Positions 11,760 through 20,390 of a DNA stretch of 21,129 bases are shown piece after piece; within the stretch, counting starts at the first letter, position 1, and each line of letters starts with the position of its first letter. Origin of the DNA: a virus; IMG/VR virus record IMGVR_UViG_3300042894_001118, positions 1 through 21,129 of that record; one strand, 5' to 3'. The position numbers were made by a program, and so were the translations under genes. The notes under the pieces were generated by a model, which saw only the letters and a list, made by a program, of their open reading frames with translations, was not told the origin of the DNA and did no database searches.

Positions 11760-14360
11760 TTATGCTACAGTGATTGCGCCCTGCGGCCCTGTAATGACAG
11801 TCCACTGGGTGTCAGCCGTGATACACAATAACTCTATACTATCAAACTGCTGTGTACTTTGTAGATAACCTGTTGCGCCAATTGTTGTAGCACTTGACCC
11901 AAAGAAAATTTCTTGCCCAGCATTTTGCGCAATCTTCCATCCACCAGCACCTTTGCCCGCTATTGACAATGTTGTGCCTAAGGCCGCAGTTGTAGGCAAA
12001 GTCAAGGTGACTAAAGCAGGATTATTTGTGATATATCCATTGTTTGCAGCCATTGTTTGACTTGTGCCAGTGACCTCAGTCCAAGTATAGCCACCGCCGC
12101 CGCCGCTGATAGTAATTGTGCCAGCACCATTTGTTACTGTAATTCCTAATGTTCCTGTAATCGTTGCAGGAACAGGTGTCGCTCCTGTAGACCCGATTAG
12201 CACCTGACCATTGGTCATGGAGCTTGTCCAGGATGGAACGCCAGACGCATTAGTCACCAAAGTTGCGCTATTAGCGGTTGCTAATCCACCCACAGTATTG
12301 GTTGCAGAACTGTAAAGTAATTGATTTGCAGTCGTTGTTGATGGGTATGTTGCCGTTGTGAATGTATAAATCGAGCCATTGCTTTGTGCTAATGTCCCGT
12401 TAGCTCCAACACTGCTTGCGCCTGTACCGCCTCTAGTTACGCCTAACTGCCCAGACCATCCCAAAGTTAATGATACAGCTTGTAACAATGATGTAGCTGG
12501 GGTTCCACCCAAAGTCAAAGTGACGTTGGTGTCGTCAACTTTAGTCATAGCTGAAGGTGTTGGCAACTGAGAAGTTGTTGCTAAAGTGCCACTTGTTGGG
12601 AAAGTTACTGTTGTAATCCCTGTCATAGTGAATGTTGAAGCAAAAGCTCCAGATGTCGTTAAGCTTCCGCCTAAGGTAATTGTGCTTGTGCCATTGTTGA
12701 CGCCTGTGCCGCCATAAGCAGAACCTATAATGCCGCCATTCCATGTGCCTGAGCCAATTGTGCCAACACTTGTAATATTACCTTGAACTGCTGTGGGTAA
12801 TGTAGAGCTGATACTTGGAACGCCGCCAGCACTAGTAATCAATACGCCGTTATTTGCAGTTGCTAACCCAGAAACCGCTGAGCCAGTTGTGGCATAATAA
12901 GCTAATTCATTTGCCGTGCCTGGATTGACCACTCCACCAGCCGAGCTTGAAATTTGAATTGTTCCAGCACCAGGAGTAACAGTGATTGAACCAGCGCCTG
13001 TAATACTGCCCACGACAGGGGTGGCGCCAGTTGAGCCAATTACTAACTGACCATTAGTCATGCTTGCAGTATACCCTGGAACACCAGTTGAGCTTGTCAC
13101 CAGTGTTGCGCTATTAGCTGTAGTAATTTCACCAATAACATTGTTAGCAGAACTATAAAGAATCTGATTAATCGTAGTCGTTGCAGGATAAGTTGCAGTA
13201 GTTGCTACCCAGTTAGTGCCATCAGCCCTTAAAATCGTACCAGTTGCGGTGGCAGTTGCAGGATAAGTTGCAGTAGTCCAAGAATATTTTGTACCGTCAG
13301 ATTGAGCTAATTGCCCAGCTGTTCCTAATGTACTTGTGTTAGTACCGCCCCTGGAAATTGGCAATAAACCAGACCAGCCCATGGTAATTGACGTGGCTTG
13401 CAAAAGAGCAGTTAAAGGTGTGCCGCCAAGTGTTATAGTTACGTTAGAATCAGATGTACTTGTCAAAGCCGCTGGCGTAAATGGAGCACCAAAGCTTGCC
13501 CATGACAATTGCCCAGCTCCGTTTGTCACTAATGCTTGGTTAGCTGTGCCATCTAACTGAGGCCAATTTAAACCATCAAGAACAATACTACCTACAGTAT
13601 TAGGTGTAATGACAATGTTGCCTCCCACGTCAGTGGAAGTGATTGAGTTGCCATTAATATTGATATTGTCAACTTGCAGCTCAGATAGGTCGTAAAGCTT
13701 ATCGGAAGAGTCAAGAGAAGCATTTGTACTTTGCACCCAATAAGTTCCATCGCTTCTTAAAATCTTATTGGCAGGGCTTGCAGAAGGCAATAAGGTAATG
13801 TCAATTTGTAGTTGCTGAAATGTAATTGGGCTTGTACCAATAACAAAAGGCCCAGGTGAATTCTCTTGAAATACTAAACTTGCGTTTTGAGTCCCTTGGG
13901 TAATTGCAACAACGCCTAGATAAACAATTTCGGCGGGCTCATTATAATCTGTTGCTCTTGTCAAAACCCAATTTGTTGTTAAATTACCTATATTGCTTAC
14001 AACATAAATACCATTTTCAAATGTATTGACTTGATTTTTAATCAATACACGGTCATTTAACGCCAAAGTTATGCCGTCAATCTGCAATCCAACTTGTGCG
14101 CCAGCATTTGTAAGAGTCGCCCCTACGCCTGCAACACCATTCGCATATGTTGCAGTTAATGCCGCAGTTGTTGCAACACGGCAACTTGTGTAAGTTGTAA
14201 AACCTTGAGCAATTAAAATATATTGCAAAATGTCAGCGAGAATATATTTAAATGTTGTCCCGTTGATAGATTGTGTTGTATTTAACGGATTAGTAGCGGG
14301 TATTTCAATGTCGCCGTTCGGCAACCCACCATTAACAAGCTGACTAATAGGAATCGACAT
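11760..14360 (-). CDS. Large repeat-rich tail fibre (866 aa)
   Basis: The start has GGTGAG four bases upstream. Residues about 55-190 match a widespread phage fibre domain (CRVATTAALTATYANGVAG, LNDRVLIKNQ, ENGIYVVSN, WVLTRATDYNEPAEI). Residues 298-752 are long beta-repeat modules containing two diverged copies of a unit of about 150-175 residues, with SVGTIGSGTWNGG, SAYGGTGVNNG and VTFPTSGTLATTSQLP between them, all typical fibre shaft motifs. Residues 758-866 (YTWTEVTGTSQTMAANNGYI, GGWKIAQNAGQEI, DSIELLCITADTQWTVI) match a recurrent C-terminal fibre domain. It is probably a trimeric host-binding fibre. No autocleaving chaperone domain or catalytic motif is visible. Confidence 0.82.
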   Translation of the reverse strand: MSIPISQLVNGGLPNGDIEIPATNPLNTTQSINGTTFKYILADILQYILIAQGFTTYTSCRVATTAALTATYANGVAGVGATLTNAGAQVGLQIDGITLALNDRVLIKNQVNTFENGIYVVSNIGNLTTNWVLTRATDYNEPAEIVYLGVVAITQGTQNASLVFQENSPGPFVIGTSPITFQQLQIDITLLPSASPANKILRSDGTYWVQSTNASLDSSDKLYDLSELQVDNININGNSITSTDVGGNIVITPNTVGSIVLDGLNWPQLDGTANQALVTNGAGQLSWASFGAPFTPAALTSTSDSNVTITLGGTPLTALLQATSITMGWSGLLPISRGGTNTSTLGTAGQLAQSDGTKYSWTTATYPATATATGTILRADGTNWVATTATYPATTTINQILYSSANNVIGEITTANSATLVTSSTGVPGYTASMTNGQLVIGSTGATPVVGSITGAGSITVTPGAGTIQISSSAGGVVNPGTANELAYYATTGSAVSGLATANNGVLITSAGGVPSISSTLPTAVQGNITSVGTIGSGTWNGGIIGSAYGGTGVNNGTSTITLGGSLTTSGAFASTFTMTGITTVTFPTSGTLATTSQLPTPSAMTKVDDTNVTLTLGGTPATSLLQAVSLTLGWSGQLGVTRGGTGASSVGANGTLAQSNGSIYTFTTATYPSTTTANQLLYSSATNTVGGLATANSATLVTNASGVPSWTSSMTNGQVLIGSTGATPVPATITGTLGITVTNGAGTITISGGGGGYTWTEVTGTSQTMAANNGYITNNPALVTLTLPTTAALGTTLSIAGKGAGGWKIAQNAGQEIFFGSSATTIGATGYLQSTQQFDSIELLCITADTQWTVITGPQGAITVA
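12105..12554 (-). repeat. Second copy of internal fibre repeat (residues 603-752)
   Basis: Matches residues 298-475 in order: NVTLTLGGTP, LGWSGQLGVTRGGTG, TTATYPSTTTANQLLYSS, ATANSATLVT, SMTNGQVLIGSTGATPV and GAGTITIS. The copies differ at many positions, so the duplication is not recent. Confidence 0.75.
12936..13469 (-). repeat. First copy of internal fibre repeat (residues 298-475)
   Basis: Contains NVTITLGGTP, MGWSGLLPISRGGTN, two TATYPAT segments, NQILYSS, TTANSATLVT, SMTNGQLVIGSTGATPV and GAGTIQIS. It is longer than the other copy because the TATYPAT segment is itself doubled. Confidence 0.75.
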
Positions 14361-14370
14361 GTCTCACCGC

Positions 14371-14739
14371 CTAATTTTGGTAGTTTTGTATGACTTGGAA
14401 TTGCACGGAAACTAACGCTCCGCCAGTGTCATTTGTAATTAAACTGATAGTATCACCTGCATTAACTTGCAGAGCTGGTGGATTAAGCAAGGATGATGCA
14501 GCTCCAAAAGCTCCAGCAGGAACCGCGGCAGTTGTTTTGGTACTGACAAACACATTTTTACCAGATTGGTAGCTAAAAATTGCAATCCATTTTTGATAAT
14601 TGTCAGGTACAGTAATGCTTTGCGCAACAGTTGCGGCTAGTAAACCATTTTGAATATCATCACTGAATTGCAAACCAAAACCATTAATTCCTGTGACACT
14701 GCCGTTGATATCTCGTATTACATTATATTTTGTAGACAT
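14371..14739 (-). CDS. Small virion structural protein (122 aa)
   Basis: AAGGA lies 8 bases before ATG 14739. The protein is beta-rich with few charges: GFGLQFSDDIQNGLLAATVA, then SITVPDNYQKWIAIFSYQSG, then VFVSTKTTAAVP and LQVNAGDTISLITNDTG. This is a pattern of small head- or tail-decoration proteins in tailed phages, compatible with a single jelly-roll-like domain. It sits between the two largest fibre genes, with 9-10 base gaps. Function not established. Confidence 0.65.
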   Translation of the reverse strand: MSTKYNVIRDINGSVTGINGFGLQFSDDIQNGLLAATVAQSITVPDNYQKWIAIFSYQSGKNVFVSTKTTAAVPAGAFGAASSLLNPPALQVNAGDTISLITNDTGGALVSVQFQVIQNYQN

Positions 14740-14748
14740 GTTGATTCC

Positions 14749-16935
14749 TTAGTTTTGTATGCCGTAACGCGCATCTGCAACCCATTGATAAATTAAAGTA
14801 TTGCCAAGACCACCAGCTTGCGCTCCAAAAGTTATCCAAAATGAACTTTGCCCCGAAAAAACAGAATTCACAATTCTATTACCTGCTGTTGACGCATCAT
14901 AAATTTGTCCTTCAGTAAAAGGCGCAACAGTAGAATAAACTTTTAAATTATCTGTAGCAGCTGGAGGTGATGATGCAGTAGGCGCGGCTCTTTTCATGGT
15001 TTTGTAAAAGGCTGTTGTACCTATTTGGTCTTGTAAGAGATTTGTGGACTGACCAAAAACTACAGCGCCAATATTTGTTGCAGTTTGTTTAGCGACGTTG
15101 TAGTTATAACTTTTTTCATAATATTGTTGTAAAGCAGCAAGTGTTTCACCAAAGCTCATAGCGCCTGGAGCTGTTGGAATATAGCCTTTTTGTAAACTAA
15201 TATGTTCAACTTCTACGCTAGAACTAACAGGTATTTGTGCAAAGCTAACAACAATTGCAAAATATGTAGCACTGTTTATACCTGCCACCGCTGATTCATC
15301 CCAGCCTGCAAAGCCATAATTAGCCATAGTGCTAGAAAGCGTAAAATTTGCTGCTCCTAAAGTGTCTCGTGTAACCTCAATCCATGTTCCAGAAGAACCG
15401 CCGCCTACAGAAGGTGCGCCTGAAGTATTATCAACTGCCGTGACTAAACTGTAACAGTTTGCGGTTAGGTCAGTACCTAAAGTTGGTAAATTTGCAGCGA
15501 CTGTATAATACAGATGAATTTGGCCTTTTAGAGTGCCTGTGCTTACCTTAGCTCTTAACTGTGAACATACAGGATTATTTAACAATTCTTGCGCTTCATT
15601 TGGCCCTAAATATTGCACCAATGCTAAAGATGTTGCTGTTCCTGCTACAGCAAGTTTTAATGCACGATTATCAACTTGTGAAACAGTTGTATTATTAACT
15701 ACACTTTGAAATAAAATAGTTTGGTCAGCAACATAAAATGATTTACCTGGGCCAGTCACATTATAAGTTACACCTGCTGTACCTTGCGCCTGAAATGGAT
15801 TCATCGCAAAATCCCAGCCTAAGGTATAACTAGGAATTGGCTTATACTCTAACTGTGGTTTGTAGTACCAAAAAGTTGCATTTGTTTGCTGCGCATTTGT
15901 TGATTGTGTTCCTGAAACTAAAGACGTTGCATTCTGAACAGTACATCCAAATAAGCTCGTATATTGCATAGTCCGACCCGATGGCACAGAAACTTGCATT
16001 TCTACATATCCAGTATCAGGTGCGGTATTATTTGTTACATCAATTAATACAGGTGCTCCGCCAACGCCAGCTAAAAGACCAAAAGCAGAATTGTTTGGAA
16101 CTCTTTCAGACAATACTTGTTTAGAAGCGCCACCATTAACAACATAATCTATTGTTAAAACTTCAGCAATCCCATCTGCACACGCAGCAAGCATAGCAAC
16201 GCTTAAATAGTTGTTTTCAAAAACTCGTGGCGATTTATCTAATCGCTGACTTAGGGTAATTGGCAATACAGTTGAATCACTAATTACTTCTAAATAATAA
16301 CTTGGGTTTGTAATTACATCTGTAGATAAAGGTTGTTGACTTATCTTTAGACTACCAGCCCCAGCATAATAAATTGACCACCCAGGCGCAAATTCAAAAT
16401 TTCCAGGACCTGTAACATTAATTTGATAATATTCTTTTCCTGAAGGAGCAGTAAAGTTAGTATTAAAATTAACAATAGAAAACTGCGGATTAGTAAATAA
16501 ATTTAATGAGCTTTCGAAAACATCTGAAGGACTTGTGCTTTGAATTAAATTAGGTGGCCACGCTTGACGTGTAAATTGCAGCACGGAGCCTTGTACACTT
16601 GGGTCGCCACTCCAAACCCGTATAAAATATAATTCAATATTTCCTGGAGCTTCAGGTGTTCCAACATAAGGAAATAAAAATGGGATAATGTCATCACCAT
16701 TATTATCCTGAAAAGTCCCAGCTATAGTTAATCTTAAAACTGAACCTAAATTTGTATATTGATAAGTATTATTAATTAAAGATTGTTGAAACACATCTTT
16801 TGGCACAGTAAAAGCTGGGTCACTAAAGAACTGTACATAGCCGCCAGCCAAAGGAAAGCCTGTGTCTTTATTTACAAAGTACTCTTGCAAAGGAAAGCAA
16901 GCAAAGTACAAAGGATTAGGTGTTGGTGTCGCCAT
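14749..16935 (-). CDS. Large tail fibre / spike protein (728 aa)
   Basis: The start follows AAGGACTTAAT. Residues 8-50 (FPLQEYFVNKDTGFPLAGGY, VQFFSDPAFTVPKDVFQQS) match an N-terminal anchor found in fibre proteins of many phages. Two carbohydrate-binding-like regions follow, around residues 140-340 and 380-580, each with a beta-sandwich pattern: FTNPQFSIVNF then PGWSIYYAGAGSLKISQQ, and LGWDFAMNPFQAQG then GKSFYVADQTILFQ. The C-terminal part (FGETLAALQQYYEKSYNYN, then FYKTMKRAAPTASS) matches the common fibre tip pattern. It lies first among fibre genes after the injection proteins, so it is the likely tail-proximal fibre or spike. No hydrolase motif is visible. Confidence 0.78.
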   Translation of the reverse strand: MATPTPNPLYFACFPLQEYFVNKDTGFPLAGGYVQFFSDPAFTVPKDVFQQSLINNTYQYTNLGSVLRLTIAGTFQDNNGDDIIPFLFPYVGTPEAPGNIELYFIRVWSGDPSVQGSVLQFTRQAWPPNLIQSTSPSDVFESSLNLFTNPQFSIVNFNTNFTAPSGKEYYQINVTGPGNFEFAPGWSIYYAGAGSLKISQQPLSTDVITNPSYYLEVISDSTVLPITLSQRLDKSPRVFENNYLSVAMLAACADGIAEVLTIDYVVNGGASKQVLSERVPNNSAFGLLAGVGGAPVLIDVTNNTAPDTGYVEMQVSVPSGRTMQYTSLFGCTVQNATSLVSGTQSTNAQQTNATFWYYKPQLEYKPIPSYTLGWDFAMNPFQAQGTAGVTYNVTGPGKSFYVADQTILFQSVVNNTTVSQVDNRALKLAVAGTATSLALVQYLGPNEAQELLNNPVCSQLRAKVSTGTLKGQIHLYYTVAANLPTLGTDLTANCYSLVTAVDNTSGAPSVGGGSSGTWIEVTRDTLGAANFTLSSTMANYGFAGWDESAVAGINSATYFAIVVSFAQIPVSSSVEVEHISLQKGYIPTAPGAMSFGETLAALQQYYEKSYNYNVAKQTATNIGAVVFGQSTNLLQDQIGTTAFYKTMKRAAPTASSPPAATDNLKVYSTVAPFTEGQIYDASTAGNRIVNSVFSGQSSFWITFGAQAGGLGNTLIYQWVADARYGIQN

Positions 16936-16993
16936 ATTAAGTCCTTTTTTTATTACATCATTATGCTATTAGTTCGTCGATAATACAATTGCG

Positions 16994-18286
16994 TTATTGT
17001 TCAAATTCATTTTGTGGTTGTTGTTTACCGCCAAGCAGATATTTTAAAGCGGCAAAACTTGGTAAAACACTTCCTCCGCTAATGCCTAATTTTTTTAGAG
17101 TCTCTTTGTCTTCAACTAATTGATGTATAGGTTTTAGTTCTGGATTAGCAGCTCTTAATTTTTTCATGGATTTAGAAGATTCCATTGTTTTTTCAAGTAA
17201 TGATTTAGAAATTTTTTCGTCAGGGCCAACGGCTTTTGAAACCAATGGGTCTGAATAAGTTTCCATTAAATCTCTATATTTACTCATGCCTTCTCTTATT
17301 TTTTTTGCAATACTTTCTACACCACTTTTATTAAAATGTTCTTCTATATAATTATTGATTTTATCTCTTTGCTGAGAAACAACTTTACCCATATCTTGTT
17401 CAGCTACATTTTGACTTCCATTTAATTTTCTTGCGCGACCGCCTAGATAAGATTGAAATCTTCTTAAAGCATCAAAATCACCAGATTTTGCTTTGTTAAC
17501 TAAATCTCGCACGGCTTCTGTTTTTTCTAATTTAGGCGCAAGTTCATTCCAAAAATTCTTATCTAATGGCGTGCCTTTGCCTGTTTTTAAAACATCAATA
17601 CCAAGTTTTTTAGCTTCAAGACCCGCTTGCTCTAATAATCCAGTAGCGTAATCATGCGCTTTATTGTAATTTTTTAATAAAATTTCACCAACTTTTCCGC
17701 TAGTTGGAGTTTTAAAAGATGCTTTTGTCAATCTAGCCACTGGTTTTATAGCAAGGCCACCTGCAGTCATTAACATATCCTCTATTGAAGACAAAGCCCT
17801 TTCACCGTATCCGCCTTTTTTTTCTAAGCCACCAGCTAAACCCGCCCCTAGAATGGGCGCAGCTACAGCCATTTCAGGAAGTGCCGCCATAGTTCCAATT
17901 ACAAATGGCGCAGCAGCAGTAATATCGCCAGCTAAACTACCTACGCCTCTTCCAAGAGTCTCTCCGAATGAAGTAGTTGGTGTTTCGGCAGATAATTCTT
18001 TAGGTTGGCCTCCTAGAAATTGCTGTATTCCTCCGACACGCTCTTGTACTTGGCGAGGAAAAGAGTAGCCAAGCCCTTTAATAAAACCAATATCACCCAA
18101 ACCGCTTATTGCTTGCCCTGCGCGAGACAATGCTTGTCCGCCAGGCATTTGCATTAATCTTTGCATGTAGCCTTGCGTTTCAGGTTGCATTTGTTGTGCC
18201 TGGGGTAGACGTGAAGAAAGTTCTTTTTCAATGCCTTCACGGCGTTGTAGTTCTGCTATAATTTCTTCTTTTGTTGGTTGCGCCAT
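16994..18286 (-). CDS. Probable internal virion / DNA ejection protein (430 aa)
   Basis: Start ATG 18286 is 2 bases after the preceding stop, with GGGGAA upstream. An N-terminal charged helix (EEIIAELQRREGIEKELSSRL) is followed by a Gln/Met-rich part. A long hydrophobic Gly/Ala region at residues about 117-153 (AAAPFVIGTMAALPEMAVAA) could insert in membranes. The C-terminal half is helical and charged. The position, third after a gp10-like protein and a gp7-like protein, parallels P22 gp16, and the hydrophobic-plus-helical make-up fits an ejection protein. No transglycosylase or other enzymatic motif is visible, and no sequence family is recognised. Confidence 0.6.
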   Translation of the reverse strand: MAQPTKEEIIAELQRREGIEKELSSRLPQAQQMQPETQGYMQRLMQMPGGQALSRAGQAISGLGDIGFIKGLGYSFPRQVQERVGGIQQFLGGQPKELSAETPTTSFGETLGRGVGSLAGDITAAAPFVIGTMAALPEMAVAAPILGAGLAGGLEKKGGYGERALSSIEDMLMTAGGLAIKPVARLTKASFKTPTSGKVGEILLKNYNKAHDYATGLLEQAGLEAKKLGIDVLKTGKGTPLDKNFWNELAPKLEKTEAVRDLVNKAKSGDFDALRRFQSYLGGRARKLNGSQNVAEQDMGKVVSQQRDKINNYIEEHFNKSGVESIAKKIREGMSKYRDLMETYSDPLVSKAVGPDEKISKSLLEKTMESSKSMKKLRAANPELKPIHQLVEDKETLKKLGISGGSVLPSFAALKYLLGGKQQPQNEFEQ

Positions 18287-18288
18287 AA

Positions 18289-19356
18289 TTATTCCCCGAA
18301 GCTTTGTAACATTTGTTTAAGTTGCGCTGTAGGTATCTTAGATAAATCAGTTTTTGTTTCTGTCGGTTTATTTATTTGTTTTTTTGGTGCCAATCCTTCA
18401 AAATATCTTACTTTTCTCGCGGGAACAGCTGATGCTGATGCTTCACGCATTTGATTAATAACATCAACAAATCTTCTATCTGCTTCTGTTAATACATCAT
18501 TAGAAAAGGCATATTTACCTAAAAAGTTATCTACATTTTCAGGCAGCCCAATATTAGAAAAAGATTTTTTAATTTGATTAAGTGCGCCTAGTGTATTTGA
18601 ACCGCCTAAAGTTGCATTTTCTTTGATTGCAGCAGCTGAAGATAATTTTTTTGCTACAATTAAATTAATTAATCTTTCTTTTGCTTCTGGACTAGATTCT
18701 TGATTATAAATATCTTGCGCAATTTGTGTTGCGCCGCCCTTACCTAAATAAGGAGCAGAGCCTTGATTCATAATTGGCAAGGTGTAATTGAATGAAGCGC
18801 CACCTGATATTTCTTTTGCTTCTTCAGTTGTTGGAGGGGCTGCAATACCAATCGGCTTACCTTGGTCATCGGTTACATAGCTTTCACCTGTTTTTAATTT
18901 CGCACCACCAGCTACGCCGCCTTGTGAAAAAGTAATATTGCCTTCTTTATCCACGCCAAAACTCATGCCAGCAGGCCCTGCAGCTAATCGGGAGGCATAA
19001 TCTTGTGCCATTTTGGCTTCTGGAGATTCAACGCCGTATTGCTGTCTAATTCTTTGCATTCCTGATATAGCTTTTTCTAAAGGACTTAATCCTGTAACAG
19101 ATGGTTGCAAGGCTTTGGCTCTTCTAGCTTGTAAAAGCTCCAAATTAGCTTGGGCTGTAGGTTCAGCATATTGCGCTTGTACGCCAGCCATTTTATTTGC
19201 TAGTTGTTTGGCCAAAAAATCTTGGGCCATTTGTTTGGGTTGAGTTTGCAATTGCATGTAATTGCCAAGTCCTTGCATAATAGCTTGTTGCAAATCTGGT
19301 AGCGCACCTGCTTCTTCAGGCGTAAATTTAGGCATTGTAGGAAAGTTAATAGCCAT
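18289..19356 (-). CDS. Probable ejection protein (355 aa)
   Basis: ATG 19356 has AGGTGA upstream and starts 8 bases after the previous stop. The N-terminal 80 residues are Gln/Ala/Leu-rich and helical (DLQQAIMQGLGNYMQLQTQ). The middle has a Gly-rich strand region (AGPAGMSFGVDKEGNITFSQ), and the C-terminal third is helical, ending TAQLKQMLQSFGE. No family is recognised. Its place between the gp7-like protein and the 430-aa protein mirrors P22 gene 20. Role inferred from gene order and composition. Confidence 0.6.
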   Translation of the reverse strand: MAINFPTMPKFTPEEAGALPDLQQAIMQGLGNYMQLQTQPKQMAQDFLAKQLANKMAGVQAQYAEPTAQANLELLQARRAKALQPSVTGLSPLEKAISGMQRIRQQYGVESPEAKMAQDYASRLAAGPAGMSFGVDKEGNITFSQGGVAGGAKLKTGESYVTDDQGKPIGIAAPPTTEEAKEISGGASFNYTLPIMNQGSAPYLGKGGATQIAQDIYNQESSPEAKERLINLIVAKKLSSAAAIKENATLGGSNTLGALNQIKKSFSNIGLPENVDNFLGKYAFSNDVLTEADRRFVDVINQMREASASAVPARKVRYFEGLAPKKQINKPTETKTDLSKIPTAQLKQMLQSFGE

Positions 19357-19364
19357 GCTGTCAC

Positions 19365-20051
19365 CTATTTAAATAAATTAGTAAAACCGCCAAAAAGACC
19401 CGCGCCGCCTAAAAGACTCATCAAACCTTGCAAGGCTTGTGATACACCGCCAGAACGTTGTTGGTTTTGCAGGGCTTGCGACATTCCAGCCATTCCACCT
19501 TGTTGAGCCATGATATTGCCAAGCATGTCAGCATAGTTTGTGCTTGCGCCATAACCCATCTTGCTAACATCACCCATACCCTGAAGACCCGTCCCATATA
19601 ATCCCATCATGCGACTCATGTAATCGCCAAAATCTTTTTGTGCTAAGGTTCCAGCAACATCTGCGGATTGCAATTGCGCTTGCGGTGTGCCTGTCATGCC
19701 GCCTGCTGCTGCTTGGTTCCCCGCAGCCCCAAGTGCTTGTTTAAGAGCAGATTGAAAACCAGGAGATTGCTGATAGCCACCAGCAAGTTTGTTATAAACA
19801 TCGCCTGTAGAGCCTGTGAGCTGACCATATTGGCCCATCAAATCACCTAAAGCAGATTGACCAGCAGTCATGTAAGGACTCAAGTATTTTTCTGTAGCAC
19901 CAGGAATTTGACCATAAATTTTACTTGCGGCATCATAGGGGCTTTTTTGTTTGCCGAAAATGTTAAAAAGACCGCCACCAAGGCCAGCTAATCCAGACCC
20001 CATCGACAGTTGATTGAATAGTTTTGTAAGTTCTGAGAAGTCTTGTGCCAT
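19365..20051 (-). CDS. gp7-like DNA injection protein (228 aa)
   Basis: AAGGACA precedes the ATG. The length is close to P22 gp7 (229 aa). Conserved-looking features are YQQSPGFQSALKQALGAAG, AAAGGMTGTPQAQLQSAD and then TLAQKDFGDYMSRMMGLYG, a pattern of phage injection or minor head proteins. N- and C-terminal glycine-rich hydrophobic stretches (GSGLAGLGGGLFNIFG and GLMSLLGGAGLFGGFTNLF) may associate with membranes. It heads the run of three probable ejection proteins, which would form the channel by which DNA crosses the envelope. Confidence 0.75.
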   Translation of the reverse strand: MAQDFSELTKLFNQLSMGSGLAGLGGGLFNIFGKQKSPYDAASKIYGQIPGATEKYLSPYMTAGQSALGDLMGQYGQLTGSTGDVYNKLAGGYQQSPGFQSALKQALGAAGNQAAAGGMTGTPQAQLQSADVAGTLAQKDFGDYMSRMMGLYGTGLQGMGDVSKMGYGASTNYADMLGNIMAQQGGMAGMSQALQNQQRSGGVSQALQGLMSLLGGAGLFGGFTNLFK

Positions 20052-20060
20052 GATGTGTCC

Positions 20061-20390
20061 TTATGGTGTATAGGGTATTACTTTAAATACAGGATTTCCG
20101 CCGATATTAATGGCAACTTTTACTTGGTTTACTGTTGTGTCATAAACCATTGTGCCATATGCGCAAGTCTTGCGTCCTTGTATATCTACATTGTTTTGTA
20201 TTACCAATATATCAGCGCTTGTTAGAGATGGCAAAACGACGCCCTCGCTGCCAAATAGTCTTTGTAAATTGCTTATTAGCACTTGTCGAAAAGTAAGCTC
20301 ATCGTCAGTTGGATAACCTTCCTTATCAACCATTTCACCCATATGTAAGTTAGGAATGCGGGTAACATTTCTATCGCTTACGGTTGTCAT
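20061..20390 (-). CDS. Small conserved podovirus-type virion protein (109 aa)
   Basis: The start overlaps the gp10-like stop by ATGA and has a GGAGGTG site, so it is coupled and strongly translated. NLHMGEMVDKEGYPTDDELT, then FRQVLISNLQRLFGSEGVVLP, then IQGRKTCAYGTMVYDTTVNQ is a pattern seen in small proteins next to DNA-stabilisation genes in podoviruses. The C-terminus is a beta-rich domain. It occupies the place of the P22 tail-needle gene but is far too short to be a gp26-type needle. Function unknown. Confidence 0.65.
   Translation of the reverse strand: MTTVSDRNVTRIPNLHMGEMVDKEGYPTDDELTFRQVLISNLQRLFGSEGVVLPSLTSADILVIQNNVDIQGRKTCAYGTMVYDTTVNQVKVAINIGGNPVFKVIPYTP

Noticed and set aside
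6468-16935. Diversity-generating retroelement targeting a fibre gene
   Set aside because: No reverse transcriptase and no template/variable repeat pair with adenine-specific differences was seen.
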